From Planctomycetaceae bacterium (lineage in GTDB: Bacteria; Planctomycetota; Planctomycetia; Pirellulales; PALSA-1355), in assembly GCA_003153375.1 (NCBI GenBank), contig PLYM01000213.1, forward strand, positions 190 to 64,189: DNA of 64,000 nucleotides. The letters are read 5' to 3'. The position numbers and the translations under genes were made by a program. Under the pieces are notes generated by a model, which was given only the letters and a program-made list of their open reading frames with translations, did not search any database and was not told the origin of the DNA. Every line of letters starts with the position of its first letter. Position 1 is the first letter of the stretch. Below are positions 43,087-52,360 of the stretch, piece by piece.

Positions 43087-45249
43087 CTACCCCTTCCCCG
43101 GCGGAATCTCCTTCTCGGCCATGTGGGGCAATCCAAAGTAGCCGAGTTGGTGCATGCGTTGGATGAGGCTTTTGGCGAGGGAGCCGGCGGCGGTGGCGCC
43201 GCTGCCGGAGTGCTCGAGGACGACGACGAAGGCGTAGCGGGGGGAGTCGGCGGGCGCGTAGCCGGCGAACCAGGCGTGGTCTTCGCTCTTGGGGCCGGTT
43301 TCGGCGGTGCCGGTCTTGCCGGCGATGGGCACCGACGCGAGCCGCACGGTGGCATAGGCCGTGCCGTTGGGATCGTCGACGGTGCGGCGCATGCCTTCGC
43401 GCACGGCGGCGAGAGACGACTCGCTGAGGCCGGCGATGCGAGTCGAATCGGACAGCTCGGTGTGCGGGGTGTCGTGCGTGTCGCCGTCGTCGATTTGGTC
43501 GCGCAGCAATTTGGGCGTGATCAGGTAGCCGCCGTTGGCGATCGCGGCGAACAGGCGGACGATTTGCAGCGGCGTGGCGGTGAGCGTGCCTTGGCCGATG
43601 GCCATGGCTTGGGTCTGAGCGGTCGGTCGCAGTTCGGCGGCGGAGGGCAAGTTGCCGGCGGCTTCGTCGGGAAGTTCCAGGCCCGAGCGGCGACCGAAGC
43701 CGCAGCGGGTGGCCCAATCCAACAGCGGCACGGCGCCGAGCTGGCGGACGTGATGAAAGAAATAGACGTTGCAGCTTTGGGCCAGGGCATCGGCCAACGT
43801 GACGTCGCCGTGGCCCACGCCTTGCTGGCGATAGATCTGGCACCGCAACCGATCGGGGTCTTCGAGATAACCCTGGCAGGTGAACGGCTGCTGGGGATCG
43901 ATGACCTTGCCTTCCAGCAGGGCCAACGCCGTGAGCGGTTTGAACACCGAGCCGGGAGGCAGGGCCATCTTGGTGGCGCGGTCGAACATCGGCTGGTGCG
44001 GATCGGCCAGCACGGCCTCGACGCGCCGCTCGCCGGCGGCAAACCAGTTGGGGTCGAAGCGCGGCGCGCTGGCGGCGACCAGCAGCTCGCCCGAGTGAAT
44101 TTCGAGCACGATGACGGCGCCGCCGTGGCTGTCGCCGGTGATGCGCTCGCGGCGCCGCAACGAGCGATCGAGCAACTGCTCGGCCGATTGTTGCAACTGA
44201 ACGTCGAGCGTGAGCACCACGTCGCCGCCCGGCAGGCTAGCGCGGTGTAGCGTCGTGTCGAGCAACCTGCCGCGATGATCGGTGAACTGGGTTTCGAGAC
44301 CCAGCCGGCAGCGCAGCGTTTCCTCGGCCAATCGCTCAACGCCCGTCATGCCGACGGGCAGCTCGCCGGTTTGCCAGGGCTCGAGCGGCATGGCCGTGGG
44401 GCTGTTGCCGTTGGGCTGGCCGACGTAGCCCAGCAGGTGCGCGGCCACAGTGGCCTGCGGATAATCGCGACGCGTGTACTCGATGATCTTTGCGCCGGCA
44501 TATTTCTTGGGGTCGCCCGTGATCTGGGCCACGACCTCGGGTGGCAGGTCATCGACAACCCGGTGATAGGCCACCTGCTCGGCGATGATCACGGCCGGCG
44601 GCGGCAGCCGCTCGGGCGGAGCAAACAACCCGGCCACGATCGAGCCGACCGAGAGTTCCGCATCGGGCGCTGCCGTGGCGCTCTGCTCGGCGTAGCGATC
44701 GAGCCGCCGCTCGTTGACGTGCTCGGCCAGTTGCGAGACGCGTCGCTGGATGCGCGCGGTGCGCGCTTGCCACTGCGCTGGCGGCAACTGGCAGAGCGCG
44801 GCCAATTGGCGATGCCACTCGGCCAGCTCCTCGCGAATCGTCGCCTCCATGGCCGCCACGCGCTCGGGTTGGCGGCGCTCGCCGCGCGACAGGCGCGCGC
44901 GGGCCTGACGCCGCAGCCAGGCCGGTTCCGGCGGATTGGCCAGGTGATGAAACTCGATGGCTAGCGCCTTGGCGCGGCGGTCAGTGGCCAAGGGCGTGCC
45001 GTCGCGGGCGCGAATCGTGCCGCGGCTGGCGGCTGGCTCGACCGTGCGCTCCAGCGGTCGTGCGGCCAACTGGCGAAAGTTCTCGCCATCGGAGATTTCC
45101 AATTGCACCGCGCGGCCGAAAATGAACAGCAGGGCCACGGCGAACAAGGCTAGTACGATCCACAGCCGGTCGCGGGTGCTGGCTGGCTGCTCATCGCGGC
45201 CGTCGTCGACGATCTGCTGCCAATCGAAGTCAGGCTGGAGAGGATGCAT
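43087..45249 (-). CDS. mrdA: penicillin-binding protein 2-type transpeptidase (720 aa)
   Basis: Monofunctional class B PBP for elongation-type peptidoglycan cross-linking. One membrane anchor ('LWIVLALFAVALLFIFGRAVQL') and a dimerisation domain ('ASRGTIRARDGTPLATD') lead to the transpeptidase: 'PPGSVFKPLTAL' with the SxxK serine, 'SCN' as SxN ('LAQSCNVYFFHHV'), and 'AGKTGTAE' as KTG. An additional 120-residue Arg/Gln-rich helical insert follows the dimerisation region. ATG 45249, 15 nt after mreB. Its presence agrees with peptidoglycan in Planctomycetes. Confidence 0.92.
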   Translation of the reverse strand: MHPLQPDFDWQQIVDDGRDEQPASTRDRLWIVLALFAVALLFIFGRAVQLEISDGENFRQLAARPLERTVEPAASRGTIRARDGTPLATDRRAKALAIEFHHLANPPEPAWLRRQARARLSRGERRQPERVAAMEATIREELAEWHRQLAALCQLPPAQWQARTARIQRRVSQLAEHVNERRLDRYAEQSATAAPDAELSVGSIVAGLFAPPERLPPPAVIIAEQVAYHRVVDDLPPEVVAQITGDPKKYAGAKIIEYTRRDYPQATVAAHLLGYVGQPNGNSPTAMPLEPWQTGELPVGMTGVERLAEETLRCRLGLETQFTDHRGRLLDTTLHRASLPGGDVVLTLDVQLQQSAEQLLDRSLRRRERITGDSHGGAVIVLEIHSGELLVAASAPRFDPNWFAAGERRVEAVLADPHQPMFDRATKMALPPGSVFKPLTALALLEGKVIDPQQPFTCQGYLEDPDRLRCQIYRQQGVGHGDVTLADALAQSCNVYFFHHVRQLGAVPLLDWATRCGFGRRSGLELPDEAAGNLPSAAELRPTAQTQAMAIGQGTLTATPLQIVRLFAAIANGGYLITPKLLRDQIDDGDTHDTPHTELSDSTRIAGLSESSLAAVREGMRRTVDDPNGTAYATVRLASVPIAGKTGTAETGPKSEDHAWFAGYAPADSPRYAFVVVLEHSGSGATAAGSLAKSLIQRMHQLGYFGLPHMAEKEIPPGKG

Positions 45250-45263
45250 GGCGGCCCGTGGGG

Positions 45264-46313
45264 TCAAACGTCCTCATCGCTCGATTGCATCGCGCCGCGC
45301 CAGCGGTCGAAATGCTCGAGGCAGATGTGGGTGCCGCGGGCGACGGCGGTCAGGGGATCGGCACAGACGCGCGTAGGCAGTCCGGTTTGTTCGGCCAGAA
45401 AACGATCGAGCGAACGCAGCAGCGAACCGCCGCCGGCCAATACCAGGCCGTTATCGACCAGGTCCGAGGCCAGGTCGGTGCCGCACTGGTCGAGCGTGGC
45501 TTTGACGGCTTCGACGATCTCCAAGAGCGGCGTGCCGAGCGCCTCGCGCACTTCTTCGCTGGTGATCGTGGCCTTGCGCGGCAGTCCGCTGATCATGTCG
45601 ACGCCGCGCACTTCGTCGGAAAGTTCATCCTCGAGCGGATAGGCGCTGCCGATTTCGATGCGCAAGCGTTCGGCGGCGCTCGAGCCGATGCGCAGGTTGT
45701 AGTGGCGGCGCAGATAGTCGACGATCGCCCGATCCATGGCGTCGCCGGCCACGCGCACCGATTGCTGGGCGACGATGTCGCCCAGGCTGAGCACGGCCAC
45801 TTCGGTGGTGCCGCCGCCGATGTCGCAGATCATACTGGCCACCGGCTCGGTCACGTTCAGGCCCGCTCCGATGGCGGCCGCCTTGGCTTCGCTCATCACG
45901 AGCACCTGCCGCGCGCCGGCGCGCTGGGTGCTGTTGTAGACGGCCCGCTTTTCGACCGGCGTGATGCAGCCGGGCACGGCCACCAGCACGCGCGGCTTGA
46001 CGCGAAAGCCCGCGGCGCCGGCCTTGCGAATGAAGTAGCGTAGCATGGCTTCGCACAGCTCGAAATCGGCGATCACGCCGCCGGTCATGGGTCGCACGAC
46101 CGAGATCGATTGCGGCGTGCGGCCTTGCATTTGCTTGGCCAGATGGCCGACGGCGCATCCGCCCGAGAGGACGCGATTGGTGCCCTCTTCGACGGCGACG
46201 ATCGAGGGTTCGTTGAGCACGAGTCCGGCGCCGACGACGCTGACGAGCGTGTTGGCAGTGCCCAGGTCGATGGCCAGGTCGGAACCCAGCACGGCGAGAA
46301 GTCGATGGAGCAT
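45264..46313 (-). CDS. mreB: rod-shape actin homologue MreB (349 aa)
   Basis: Bacterial actin-fold ATPase. 'DLAIDLGTANTLVSV' is phosphate loop 1, 'VPGCITPVEKRAVYNSTQRAGA' the characteristic MreB/Mbl segment, 'MICDIGGGTTEVAVLSLGDIV' phosphate loop 2, and 'GLVLAGGGSLLRSLDRFL' the adenosine loop. Length is normal (about 330-350). ATG 46313. It is immediately upstream of the PBP2 gene and downstream of an MreC-like gene, so this is the elongasome locus. Confidence 0.95.
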   Translation of the reverse strand: MLHRLLAVLGSDLAIDLGTANTLVSVVGAGLVLNEPSIVAVEEGTNRVLSGGCAVGHLAKQMQGRTPQSISVVRPMTGGVIADFELCEAMLRYFIRKAGAAGFRVKPRVLVAVPGCITPVEKRAVYNSTQRAGARQVLVMSEAKAAAIGAGLNVTEPVASMICDIGGGTTEVAVLSLGDIVAQQSVRVAGDAMDRAIVDYLRRHYNLRIGSSAAERLRIEIGSAYPLEDELSDEVRGVDMISGLPRKATITSEEVREALGTPLLEIVEAVKATLDQCGTDLASDLVDNGLVLAGGGSLLRSLDRFLAEQTGLPTRVCADPLTAVARGTHICLEHFDRWRGAMQSSDEDV

Positions 46314-46365
46314 CCTTGCCCAGTTCGTTCGAGTTGTTGGTGCGAAACCGTCGCGGTATCCGTTC

Positions 46366-46641
46366 CTAACGGGGAGGCTTCAAGATCAAGCCGTAGGCAT
46401 TCATCTCGGCATACAGACAGATGCAGGCGATGACGATGGCGACAAACGACAAGGCCAGCATCACAGTGTAGATGTCGGCCTTCGGTTTTTCGACCGCGAT
46501 GGCGCGCTGCTTGGGCGCGGCCGGCGTCTTGGCGGCCTTCGGAGCCTTGGGCGCCTTGGCGGGCTTGGCTGCTTTCGCGGGTTTCTCCGCGGCGGCGTCC
46601 TTGTCCTTCTTCTTAGCTGACCTTAAGCCGAGTGGCGACAT
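46366..46641 (-). CDS. small Lys/Ala/Pro-rich single-pass membrane protein (91 aa)
   Basis: Residues 8-45 are a low-complexity Lys/Ala/Pro stretch ('KPAKAAKPAKAPKAPKAAK'), followed by one membrane helix 'IYTVMLALSFVAIVIACICLYAEM'. It overlaps the end of the upstream coiled-coil gene by 29 nt and lies 52 nt before mreB. Its place in the operon corresponds to MreD in other bacteria, but it has a single helix and no MreD similarity. A PBP/MreB accessory role is an inference. Confidence 0.7.
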   Translation of the reverse strand: MSPLGLRSAKKKDKDAAAEKPAKAAKPAKAPKAPKAAKTPAAPKQRAIAVEKPKADIYTVMLALSFVAIVIACICLYAEMNAYGLILKPPR

Positions 46642-47443
46642 CGTCGTCTTTCTGAATAGCGCCCTTCTTGAAGCCCGGCAAAATCTTGCCGACGGCCCGA
46701 TCGGTCGAGGCGTGCAACACTTCGACCCGACCCAGATACTTGCTGCCGCGGAACACTTCGACCGTGTGACCCTGGCGCAGGCCGTCGTCGCTGCCGAGGG
46801 AGATTTCGACCATGTTGTCGCGGTTGACGGCCAGCACCTTGCCGCGCGCCAGCGGCGGCAGATGATCGACCGGCGTGTCCTTGGTCAGTCCATGAGCATC
46901 GAGCACGCGGCGCGAGGCGGCCACCTGGCCGGCCAGTTGCACGCTGCGCTCGTCGAGCCGTTTCAGTTCGCCTTGAGCCTGGTGGATGCGATCGGTCAAT
47001 TTGACCACCTTGTCGAAGTGCTGATCGCGATCGGTCTGGGCTGTACGTGTTTCGACTCGCAATTCGTCGACTTCCTTGGTCAGCTTCGCCAGGTTTTGCT
47101 GCGCCGTGTCGAGCGCGGCCACGGCCGCTTTGTCCTTGGTCATCAGCGAGTCGCGCTCTTTGACCAGCGTGTCGCGCTGCGTCTGCAGTTCGGTCTTTTC
47201 GGTTTCGAGCTTGGCCAGAGCCTGACGCTTGGCCAGGGTTTCATCTTCGATTTGCTTGACGAGCCGGGCTTGTTCGTCTTGCGCCTTTTGCAATTCGCCT
47301 CGGGCCGCGTCGACGCTGGTTTGCAGGCTGGCGGCCTTGGTCTTCCAGTTCTCGTGCGTGCCATAAACGGCAATCGCAAACGACGCAAAGACCAGGCTCA
47401 TCACGAAGATGAGGACGACGAAAATCTTGCCAATCAGGTTCAT
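46613..47443 (-). CDS. membrane-anchored coiled-coil protein, MreC-like architecture (276 aa)
   Basis: An N-terminal anchor ('IFVVLIFVMSLVFASFAIAVYG') is followed by a long coiled coil at about residues 30-190 ('LQTSVDAARGELQKAQDEQARLVKQIEDE', 'LEKEKTEL'-type heptads). The beta-rich C-terminal part has 'GKVLAVNRDNMVEISLGSDDGLRQGHTVEVFRGSKYLGRVEVL', which resembles the MreC pattern 'V....V.I..GS.DGV..G..V....G.VGRV'. MreC has this order (anchor, coil, beta domain), so it is a likely functional counterpart next to mreB. The similarity is by eye only. Confidence 0.75.
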   Translation of the reverse strand: MNLIGKIFVVLIFVMSLVFASFAIAVYGTHENWKTKAASLQTSVDAARGELQKAQDEQARLVKQIEDETLAKRQALAKLETEKTELQTQRDTLVKERDSLMTKDKAAVAALDTAQQNLAKLTKEVDELRVETRTAQTDRDQHFDKVVKLTDRIHQAQGELKRLDERSVQLAGQVAASRRVLDAHGLTKDTPVDHLPPLARGKVLAVNRDNMVEISLGSDDGLRQGHTVEVFRGSKYLGRVEVLHASTDRAVGKILPGFKKGAIQKDDDVATRLKVS

Positions 47444-47607
47444 ACGATCATTCCTGGAAGCGCACCAGCCGAACCAGCTTGCCTCAGCCCTGTTGCCGGA
47501 GAGCTCGAACTAATGGTGGACCACTGGGGAACACGAAAAGGAGCACGTCGAGAGTTGCCAAGTTTTTATGCAGACAGGAGATAACTCAGCCAGAACTGCC
47601 AGTTTGC

Positions 47608-47637
47608 AGTATAATTAGGCCCGATTTGCCAAGTCAA
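47608..47637 (-). promoter_or_regulatory. putative promoter of the mre-type operon
   Basis: On the minus strand TTGACT (47637-47632) and TATACT (47613-47608) are separated by 18 nt in an AT-rich island. Transcription would start near 47600, giving a leader of about 160 nt before the MreC-like gene. The leader contains a repeat of TTGCCAAGT (47555 and 47626). Confidence 0.45.
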
Positions 47638-47739
47638 TCACGGAAGTTCAAATCTGACAAGATAGGGTAGCTGGGTGGTCCGTTTGGGCGGGCAGGGCAC
47701 GTCTCGCGCGGCCTCGGTCCAGCGGCCTGGAACCGCTAG

Positions 47740-49413
47740 CTAAGCGCTTGTCGCCGTGGGCTTTTGGCGGTCTTGGCGACGCTGCCGAAGCCCCGCCAGG
47801 GCCAGGGCCGCCACGGCCAGGAAGCACACGGCCGCGGGCTTATCGCCGTGGTCCAGATACCAACTGCCGCGCGAATCGATTGCCGGGGTGGCGACAATCA
47901 CGTCGGTCGCGCGGCGCGGACCCTGGGCCACGATCTGGCCATTGGAGTTGATCCAGGCCGAGAACCCCGTGTTGGCTGCGATCAGGAAGGGCTTGCGGCA
48001 CTCAACGGCCCGAAACACGGCGCAGGCCAGGTGCAGATCCAACTCGGCCGAGCCCCAGAACCAACCGTCGTTGGTCAGATTCACGAGCACGTCGGGCGGG
48101 CGACCCTCGGAACGCAACTGGTTGATCTGCCCCGCGATGAAATGGCCGAGCGTGTTTTCGTAACAGATGTTGATGGCAAACCGCGCGCCGCCGGCTTCGA
48201 TCGCCAACGGTTTGTCGCCGGCCAGCGAGCCGCCGGGCAGGGGCGTCAGTCGATAGAGCCAGGGGAAAGTGTCGGCAAAGGGCACGTACTCGCCAAAGGG
48301 AACCAGGTGGCACTTGTCGTAGCGGGCCACGATGTCGCCCTCGCGGTTGGCGAACAACGCCGAGTTGTAGTTCTCGATGCCGTGCGCGGTGTAGTTGATC
48401 GTGTCGACGCCGATCAGGCAGGGCACGTCGAGCCGCACGACCGTGCTTTCGATGGCCAGGCGGCTGCGGGCCTCGATCTGCTCGGGCGTCCAGCGCACCG
48501 TGGCCGGCGGTTGATAGTCCTTGTCGAAAGTGTACCACGGTTCGCGAAACATCGTCTCGGGCCAGACGATCAACTGCAAATTCGGATGCGCATTGACGGC
48601 TTTGCGCGACAGGCCGTAATATTGATCGAAGATTTCCTGCCCCTGGCGCGGGTCGTATTTCATATCGATGTCGATCGAGCCCTGCACCAGCGCCACCTCG
48701 GGCCCCGGATGCGTCGTCTCCTGGCCCATTCGCCAGACGCCATAACCCAGCACCGCCGCCAACACGCAGGCCGCCAGCAGCAAAGGCCACCAGGCGCGGC
48801 GCTGGCCGCCTGCGGGAATGAGATAGGCCAGGCAGGTGCCGGTCAGCACGATCACGAAGCTCAAGCCGAATTCGCCCAATACGTCGCAGATCTGCAACAG
48901 CAGGGGCCAGCGGTATTGGGTGTGCGAGACGCCGGCCATCGTAAAGCCGCCGAGAAAATGAGCGCGGGCCCATTCGAGCCCGGTCCACACCACGGGCACC
49001 GCGACGATCGGCGAAATGCGCCAGAGGTGAACCGCCACGCGGCTGAGGCCGATGAACATCGCGAAGTAAAACGCCAGATAGAACGACACGGCCAGCAGCC
49101 CAAAGCCGGTGGCCCAATGCGGCAGCGTGACCCAGTGCAACGCCGAGAGCCAGAAGATGAAGCTCGACAGCCACAGCATCGCATAAGGTCGCTTGCCGGC
49201 GAGCATGGGACGACGAATCAGGATCACCCAAGGAATGGCGGCCAGCCAGGCCAAGGGACTCAGAGCCCAAGGGGGCAGCGCGGCGCACAACAGCGCCTGC
49301 CCGGCCAGCGCGATGGCCAGTGTCGATTGCCACCAGGGAGCGCGCGGCGCGGGCACGACGGGCGACTGCGACGCGCGTTTCGCGTTTCGAGGTTTGGTTT
49401 GCTCCGTGGGCAT
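47740..49413 (-). CDS. lnt: apolipoprotein N-acyltransferase (557 aa)
   Basis: Transfers an acyl chain to the N-terminus of lipoproteins in the inner membrane. Residues about 30-240 form some six helices with the Lnt motif 'WTGLEWARAHFLGGFTMAGVSHTQYRWP'. The nitrilase-type domain holds the catalytic triad: Glu in 'LIVWPETMF', Lys in 'ARYDKCHLVPFGEYVPF' and Cys in 'FAINICYENTLG'. ATG 49413 is preferred; the longer track ORF runs into moeA. It follows moeA by 50 nt. Confidence 0.93.
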   Translation of the reverse strand: MPTEQTKPRNAKRASQSPVVPAPRAPWWQSTLAIALAGQALLCAALPPWALSPLAWLAAIPWVILIRRPMLAGKRPYAMLWLSSFIFWLSALHWVTLPHWATGFGLLAVSFYLAFYFAMFIGLSRVAVHLWRISPIVAVPVVWTGLEWARAHFLGGFTMAGVSHTQYRWPLLLQICDVLGEFGLSFVIVLTGTCLAYLIPAGGQRRAWWPLLLAACVLAAVLGYGVWRMGQETTHPGPEVALVQGSIDIDMKYDPRQGQEIFDQYYGLSRKAVNAHPNLQLIVWPETMFREPWYTFDKDYQPPATVRWTPEQIEARSRLAIESTVVRLDVPCLIGVDTINYTAHGIENYNSALFANREGDIVARYDKCHLVPFGEYVPFADTFPWLYRLTPLPGGSLAGDKPLAIEAGGARFAINICYENTLGHFIAGQINQLRSEGRPPDVLVNLTNDGWFWGSAELDLHLACAVFRAVECRKPFLIAANTGFSAWINSNGQIVAQGPRRATDVIVATPAIDSRGSWYLDHGDKPAAVCFLAVAALALAGLRQRRQDRQKPTATSA

Positions 49414-49463
49414 GCGCTTTAGCCTATGTCGATCGGGCAGGTTTGCCCAGACCGGTTGCGGCT

Positions 49464-50684
49464 CTAGCGTGGCAAGCGCAACACGCGCACCATCTCGCCG
49501 CGCGCGATGGTGCGATCGCCGGCCGGAAAGCAGGCCAGCGAGTTGGCGGTCGTCAGCGTGCGCAAATCGCCCGAGCCTTGCCAGCGGAGCGGCTCGACCG
49601 AGGGAATGCCGGCCGACGGCGTGAGCCGCGCGGGATGGTAGGTGGGCCGATCGCCCCGATGCGTGTACTCGGCGCTCAATTCGGCCAGGACTTCCTCGAG
49701 CGCGAGGTCCTGGCGACCGCACAAGCGGCCGATCGCCGGACGGACGAACAACTCGAAGCAGACCAGACTGCTCACCGGATTGCCCGGCAGGCCGAAGACG
49801 AGCCGTGAGTTTTTCTCTTGCACGCCAAACCAGAGCGGCTTGCCGGGCTTGAGTCGGATTTTATGAAAGACTTGCGCGACGCCCAGTTCCTCGAGCACGC
49901 TGGGCACCAGGTCGAGCACGCCGGCCGAGACGCCGCCGGCAATCACGAGCACGTCGGATTCGAGTCCCCGAGCGATGCGATCGCGCAGCTCGCCACGCAC
50001 GTCGCGGGCGATGCCCAGATCGACCGGCGTGGCTCCGGTCTGCGCGGCGGCGGCCAGCAGCATCGATCCGTTGCTGTTGCGAATCTGTCCGGCAGCGGGC
50101 GTTTGCGACGGGGGGACCAGTTCGTTACCGGTCGCCAGCACAGCCGCCGTCGGACGTCCGATGGCGCTGACGTGGGTGCGACCGATTTCGGCGGCCAGGC
50201 CGAGTTCGATCGCCCGCAGGACACAGCCCTCGCTTAACACCAGATCCCCGCGGGCCATTGAAGACGCGCGGAGCATGATGTTCTGGCCACTGGCGGTCCG
50301 CAGCGGCGCCAGATGCACGCGGCCCAGGGGCTGATGCTCGTCGGCGAGTCGCGATTGCTCGATCATCACGATCGCGTCGGCGCCCGCGGGCACGGGCGCG
50401 CCGGTCATGATGCGGGTCGTCTTGCCGCGCACGACGGTGTGCGTGGGCAGGTTGCCGGCGGTGATTTCTTCCAGGATGTCGAACTCGGCCGGTCCGGCGA
50501 CCAGATCGGCAGCCACGACGGCATAGCCGTCGACCAGCGACTTGTCGTGCGGCGGCGAGTCGACGTCGCTGTGAATGGCTTCGGCCAGCACCAGTCCCAA
50601 GGCCTCGGCGAGGGGGAATTGCGCCGGCGCTCGCGGCGTCACCCGCAGGAGCACTTGCCGCAAGGCCTCGTCGACGCTCAACAT
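49464..50684 (-). CDS. moeA: molybdopterin molybdenumtransferase MoeA (406 aa)
   Basis: Inserts molybdate into adenylated molybdopterin in molybdenum-cofactor synthesis. 'MLSVDEALRQVLLRVTP' is a typical start. 'DKSLVDGYAV' (usually DNSAMDGYA), 'RIMTGAPVPAGADAIVMIE', 'VLATGNELVPP', 'ITGGVSAG'-like 'VIAGGVSAGVLDLV' and 'VFGLPGNPVSSLVCFELFVRP' are the family motifs. The start at 50684 fits the family, and the longer ORF-track version runs through pabA in another frame. Length is normal. It follows pabA with 56 nt spacing. Confidence 0.92.
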   Translation of the reverse strand: MLSVDEALRQVLLRVTPRAPAQFPLAEALGLVLAEAIHSDVDSPPHDKSLVDGYAVVAADLVAGPAEFDILEEITAGNLPTHTVVRGKTTRIMTGAPVPAGADAIVMIEQSRLADEHQPLGRVHLAPLRTASGQNIMLRASSMARGDLVLSEGCVLRAIELGLAAEIGRTHVSAIGRPTAAVLATGNELVPPSQTPAAGQIRNSNGSMLLAAAAQTGATPVDLGIARDVRGELRDRIARGLESDVLVIAGGVSAGVLDLVPSVLEELGVAQVFHKIRLKPGKPLWFGVQEKNSRLVFGLPGNPVSSLVCFELFVRPAIGRLCGRQDLALEEVLAELSAEYTHRGDRPTYHPARLTPSAGIPSVEPLRWQGSGDLRTLTTANSLACFPAGDRTIARGEMVRVLRLPR

Positions 50685-50740
50685 GGTGGTCGCGCTCGGG
50701 GGATGGATCGGTCGACGTTTGAGGCCGCTATCCGGCAACC

Positions 50741-51370
50741 CTACTTGGCGCGCGCGGCGCCGGCTGGCGCGGGCTGGTACTGGGCCGGTGGCACTTCCAG
50801 GAAATGTTCCAGCAGCTTGACGCCCGAATGGGTCAGAAAACTTTCGGGATGGAACTGCAGGCCGAACAGCGGGTAGTCGCGATGGCGAATACCCATGATC
50901 TCGCGCGAGCCTTCGGGCGCGTTGCTCCAGGCGCAAACGATCAGGTCGGGGTGCAGCGTGTCGGGCTGAATGACCAGGCTGTGATAGCGGGTGGCTTGCA
51001 GCGGGTTTTCGAGTCCGGCGAACAGTCCCTGATTGTCGTGATGGATCCAATCGGTCTTGCCGTGCATCAGTCGCTTGGCCCGCACGATCGTGCCGCCGGT
51101 GGCCTGCCCGATGGACTGGTGTCCGAGGCACACGCCCAGGATCGGAATCTGGCCGGCGAAGCGGGTGACCACGTCGCACGAGATGCCGGCCTCGCTGGGC
51201 GTGCAGGGACCCGGCGAAATGATCAGATGCGTGGGTCGCCGCTCAGCGATTTCGTCGAGCGTGATCTGGTTGTTGCGATGCACCTCGAGTTCCAACGACG
51301 GATCGATCTCGCCCAACCGTTGCACGAGGTTGTAGGTGAACGAGTCGTAATTATCGATTAGCAGAATCAT
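50741..51370 (-). CDS. pabA: glutamine amidotransferase of PabA/TrpG type (209 aa)
   Basis: Glutaminase subunit of aminodeoxychorismate or anthranilate synthase. 'MILLIDNYDSFTYNLVQ' is the family opening, 'IISPGPCTPSEAG' the second motif, the nucleophile is in 'LGVCLGHQSIGQA', and the catalytic 'FGLQFHPESFLT' has His and Glu. Whether it serves folate (PabA) or tryptophan (TrpG), or both, is not decidable; no PabB/TrpE gene is next to it. A degenerate piece of this gene recurs at 53370. Confidence 0.9.
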   Translation of the reverse strand: MILLIDNYDSFTYNLVQRLGEIDPSLELEVHRNNQITLDEIAERRPTHLIISPGPCTPSEAGISCDVVTRFAGQIPILGVCLGHQSIGQATGGTIVRAKRLMHGKTDWIHHDNQGLFAGLENPLQATRYHSLVIQPDTLHPDLIVCAWSNAPEGSREIMGIRHRDYPLFGLQFHPESFLTHSGVKLLEHFLEVPPAQYQPAPAGAARAK

Positions 51371-51461
51371 CGATCGTGCGAAGTCGGGAAGGGGAATCGA
51401 GCGGCCGGTGGGGGCAATCTAATGATACGCGACACGGGGCGGGGAAGCGAGGTTCGGGAGA

Positions 51462-51580
51462 TAGTGGTTGGTGGCTAGTGGTTAGAGAAGAAAACACGGA
51501 AGGGGCATGGACGAAGCTGGGGTTTGCCCGCGCTTTGTTCTTCGTCACTAACCACTAGCCACTAGCCACCAACCACTTTA
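51462..51580. repeat. facing 7-nt repeat arrays forming an inverted repeat
   Basis: The left arm reads TAGTGGT TGGTGGC TAGTGGT TAGAGAA (51462-51489). The right arm reads CACTAAC CACTAGC CACTAGC CACCAAC CACTTTA (51546-51580), the reverse complement with one extra heptamer. The right arm contains the TAA stop of the DUF1559 gene. The centre (51490-51545) is unrelated sequence. The vocabulary matches the array at 2883. Confidence 0.75.
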
Positions 51581-52360
51581 CTCCGCATACGTCCCATCGT
51601 CGACCAGCACCATTTTATCGGGGTACATGTCCTCGATGGCGTCTTCCCAGCGCATCGTGTTGACGTGGCCGTCGAGGTAGAGGTAGTTGGCCAGTCCGGC
51701 GTGGCGCTGGCTGGCGATCCAGGGGCCGATGATGTTGGTGCCCAGCCAGATGTCATAGTCGTCCTGGCGGGGGTCGTTGCCCGTGGAGGCCGTGAAGGCG
51801 TCGGCATTGCGTTCCGAGAAGCAGAGGAATTGCGAGGTGCCGACGAGGGTCTGAAAACGCTGAAAGGTCCACAGGCCATAGCGGCGAGTCTTGTGACTCA
51901 ACAGCGAGTTCATTGTGTAGCTGGTGCGGTCCGACAGGCCGTCGGACTGACCGGTGTCGTCGAGAAAGACGGCGGGCGTCGACAGGTCGTCCGCGCAGCG
52001 GTAGATCTGATCGTCGACGATTCCCGCGCGGGCCAGTTGCTCGGCATCACCGATCTGGCCGCCGATGTAGGGCTGCAACTTGTCTTCCCAATAGATCTCG
52101 GCGAACGAATCGGCCGCGGCTACCTGGGCGTCGACTTCGGCCAGGAACGGATGGTGCAGGAAGAATCGCCCGTGGTGCGTGTCGTAGTATTGGTGAACGG
52201 CCAGGGCGATCTGCCGCAGATTCGAGGTGCAGGCGGTTTTGCGGGCGGCCTCGCGGGCTGCCTGAATCGCTGGCAGCGGCAGAGCCACCATCACGCCGAT
52301 GATCGCGATCACCACCAGCACTTCGACCAACGTGAAGCCGGTGCGGTTTCTAGTTGACAT
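51578..52360 (-). CDS. DUF1559 protein with a pilin-like N-terminus (260 aa)
   Basis: '[53 protein letters not shown]' is the planctomycete type: prepilin peptidase site G/FTLVE, one hydrophobic helix, then the '[20 protein letters not shown]' signature. The C-terminus has '[15 protein letters not shown]' in place of the usual 'G.NVLF.DGSV'. ATG 52360 lies inside the end of the upstream TPR gene (11-nt overlap), so the two are coupled. DUF1559 genes are highly multiplied in planctomycetes; function unknown. Confidence 0.92.
   Translation of the reverse strand: MSTRNRTGFTLVEVLVVIAIIGVMVALPLPAIQAAREAARKTACTSNLRQIALAVHQYYDTHHGRFFLHHPFLAEVDAQVAAADSFAEIYWEDKLQPYIGGQIGDAEQLARAGIVDDQIYRCADDLSTPAVFLDDTGQSDGLSDRTSYTMNSLLSHKTRRYGLWTFQRFQTLVGTSQFLCFSERNADAFTASTGNDPRQDDYDIWLGTNIIGPWIASQRHAGLANYLYLDGHVNTMRWEDAIEDMYPDKMVLVDDGTYAE

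Noticed and set aside
42988-44250. 420-aa plus-strand ORF
   Set aside because: Antisense to the PBP2 gene with intact SxxK, SxN and KTG motifs.
47764-49422. 552-aa plus-strand ORF
   Set aside because: Antisense to lnt; His/Gln/Arg-rich low-complexity translation.
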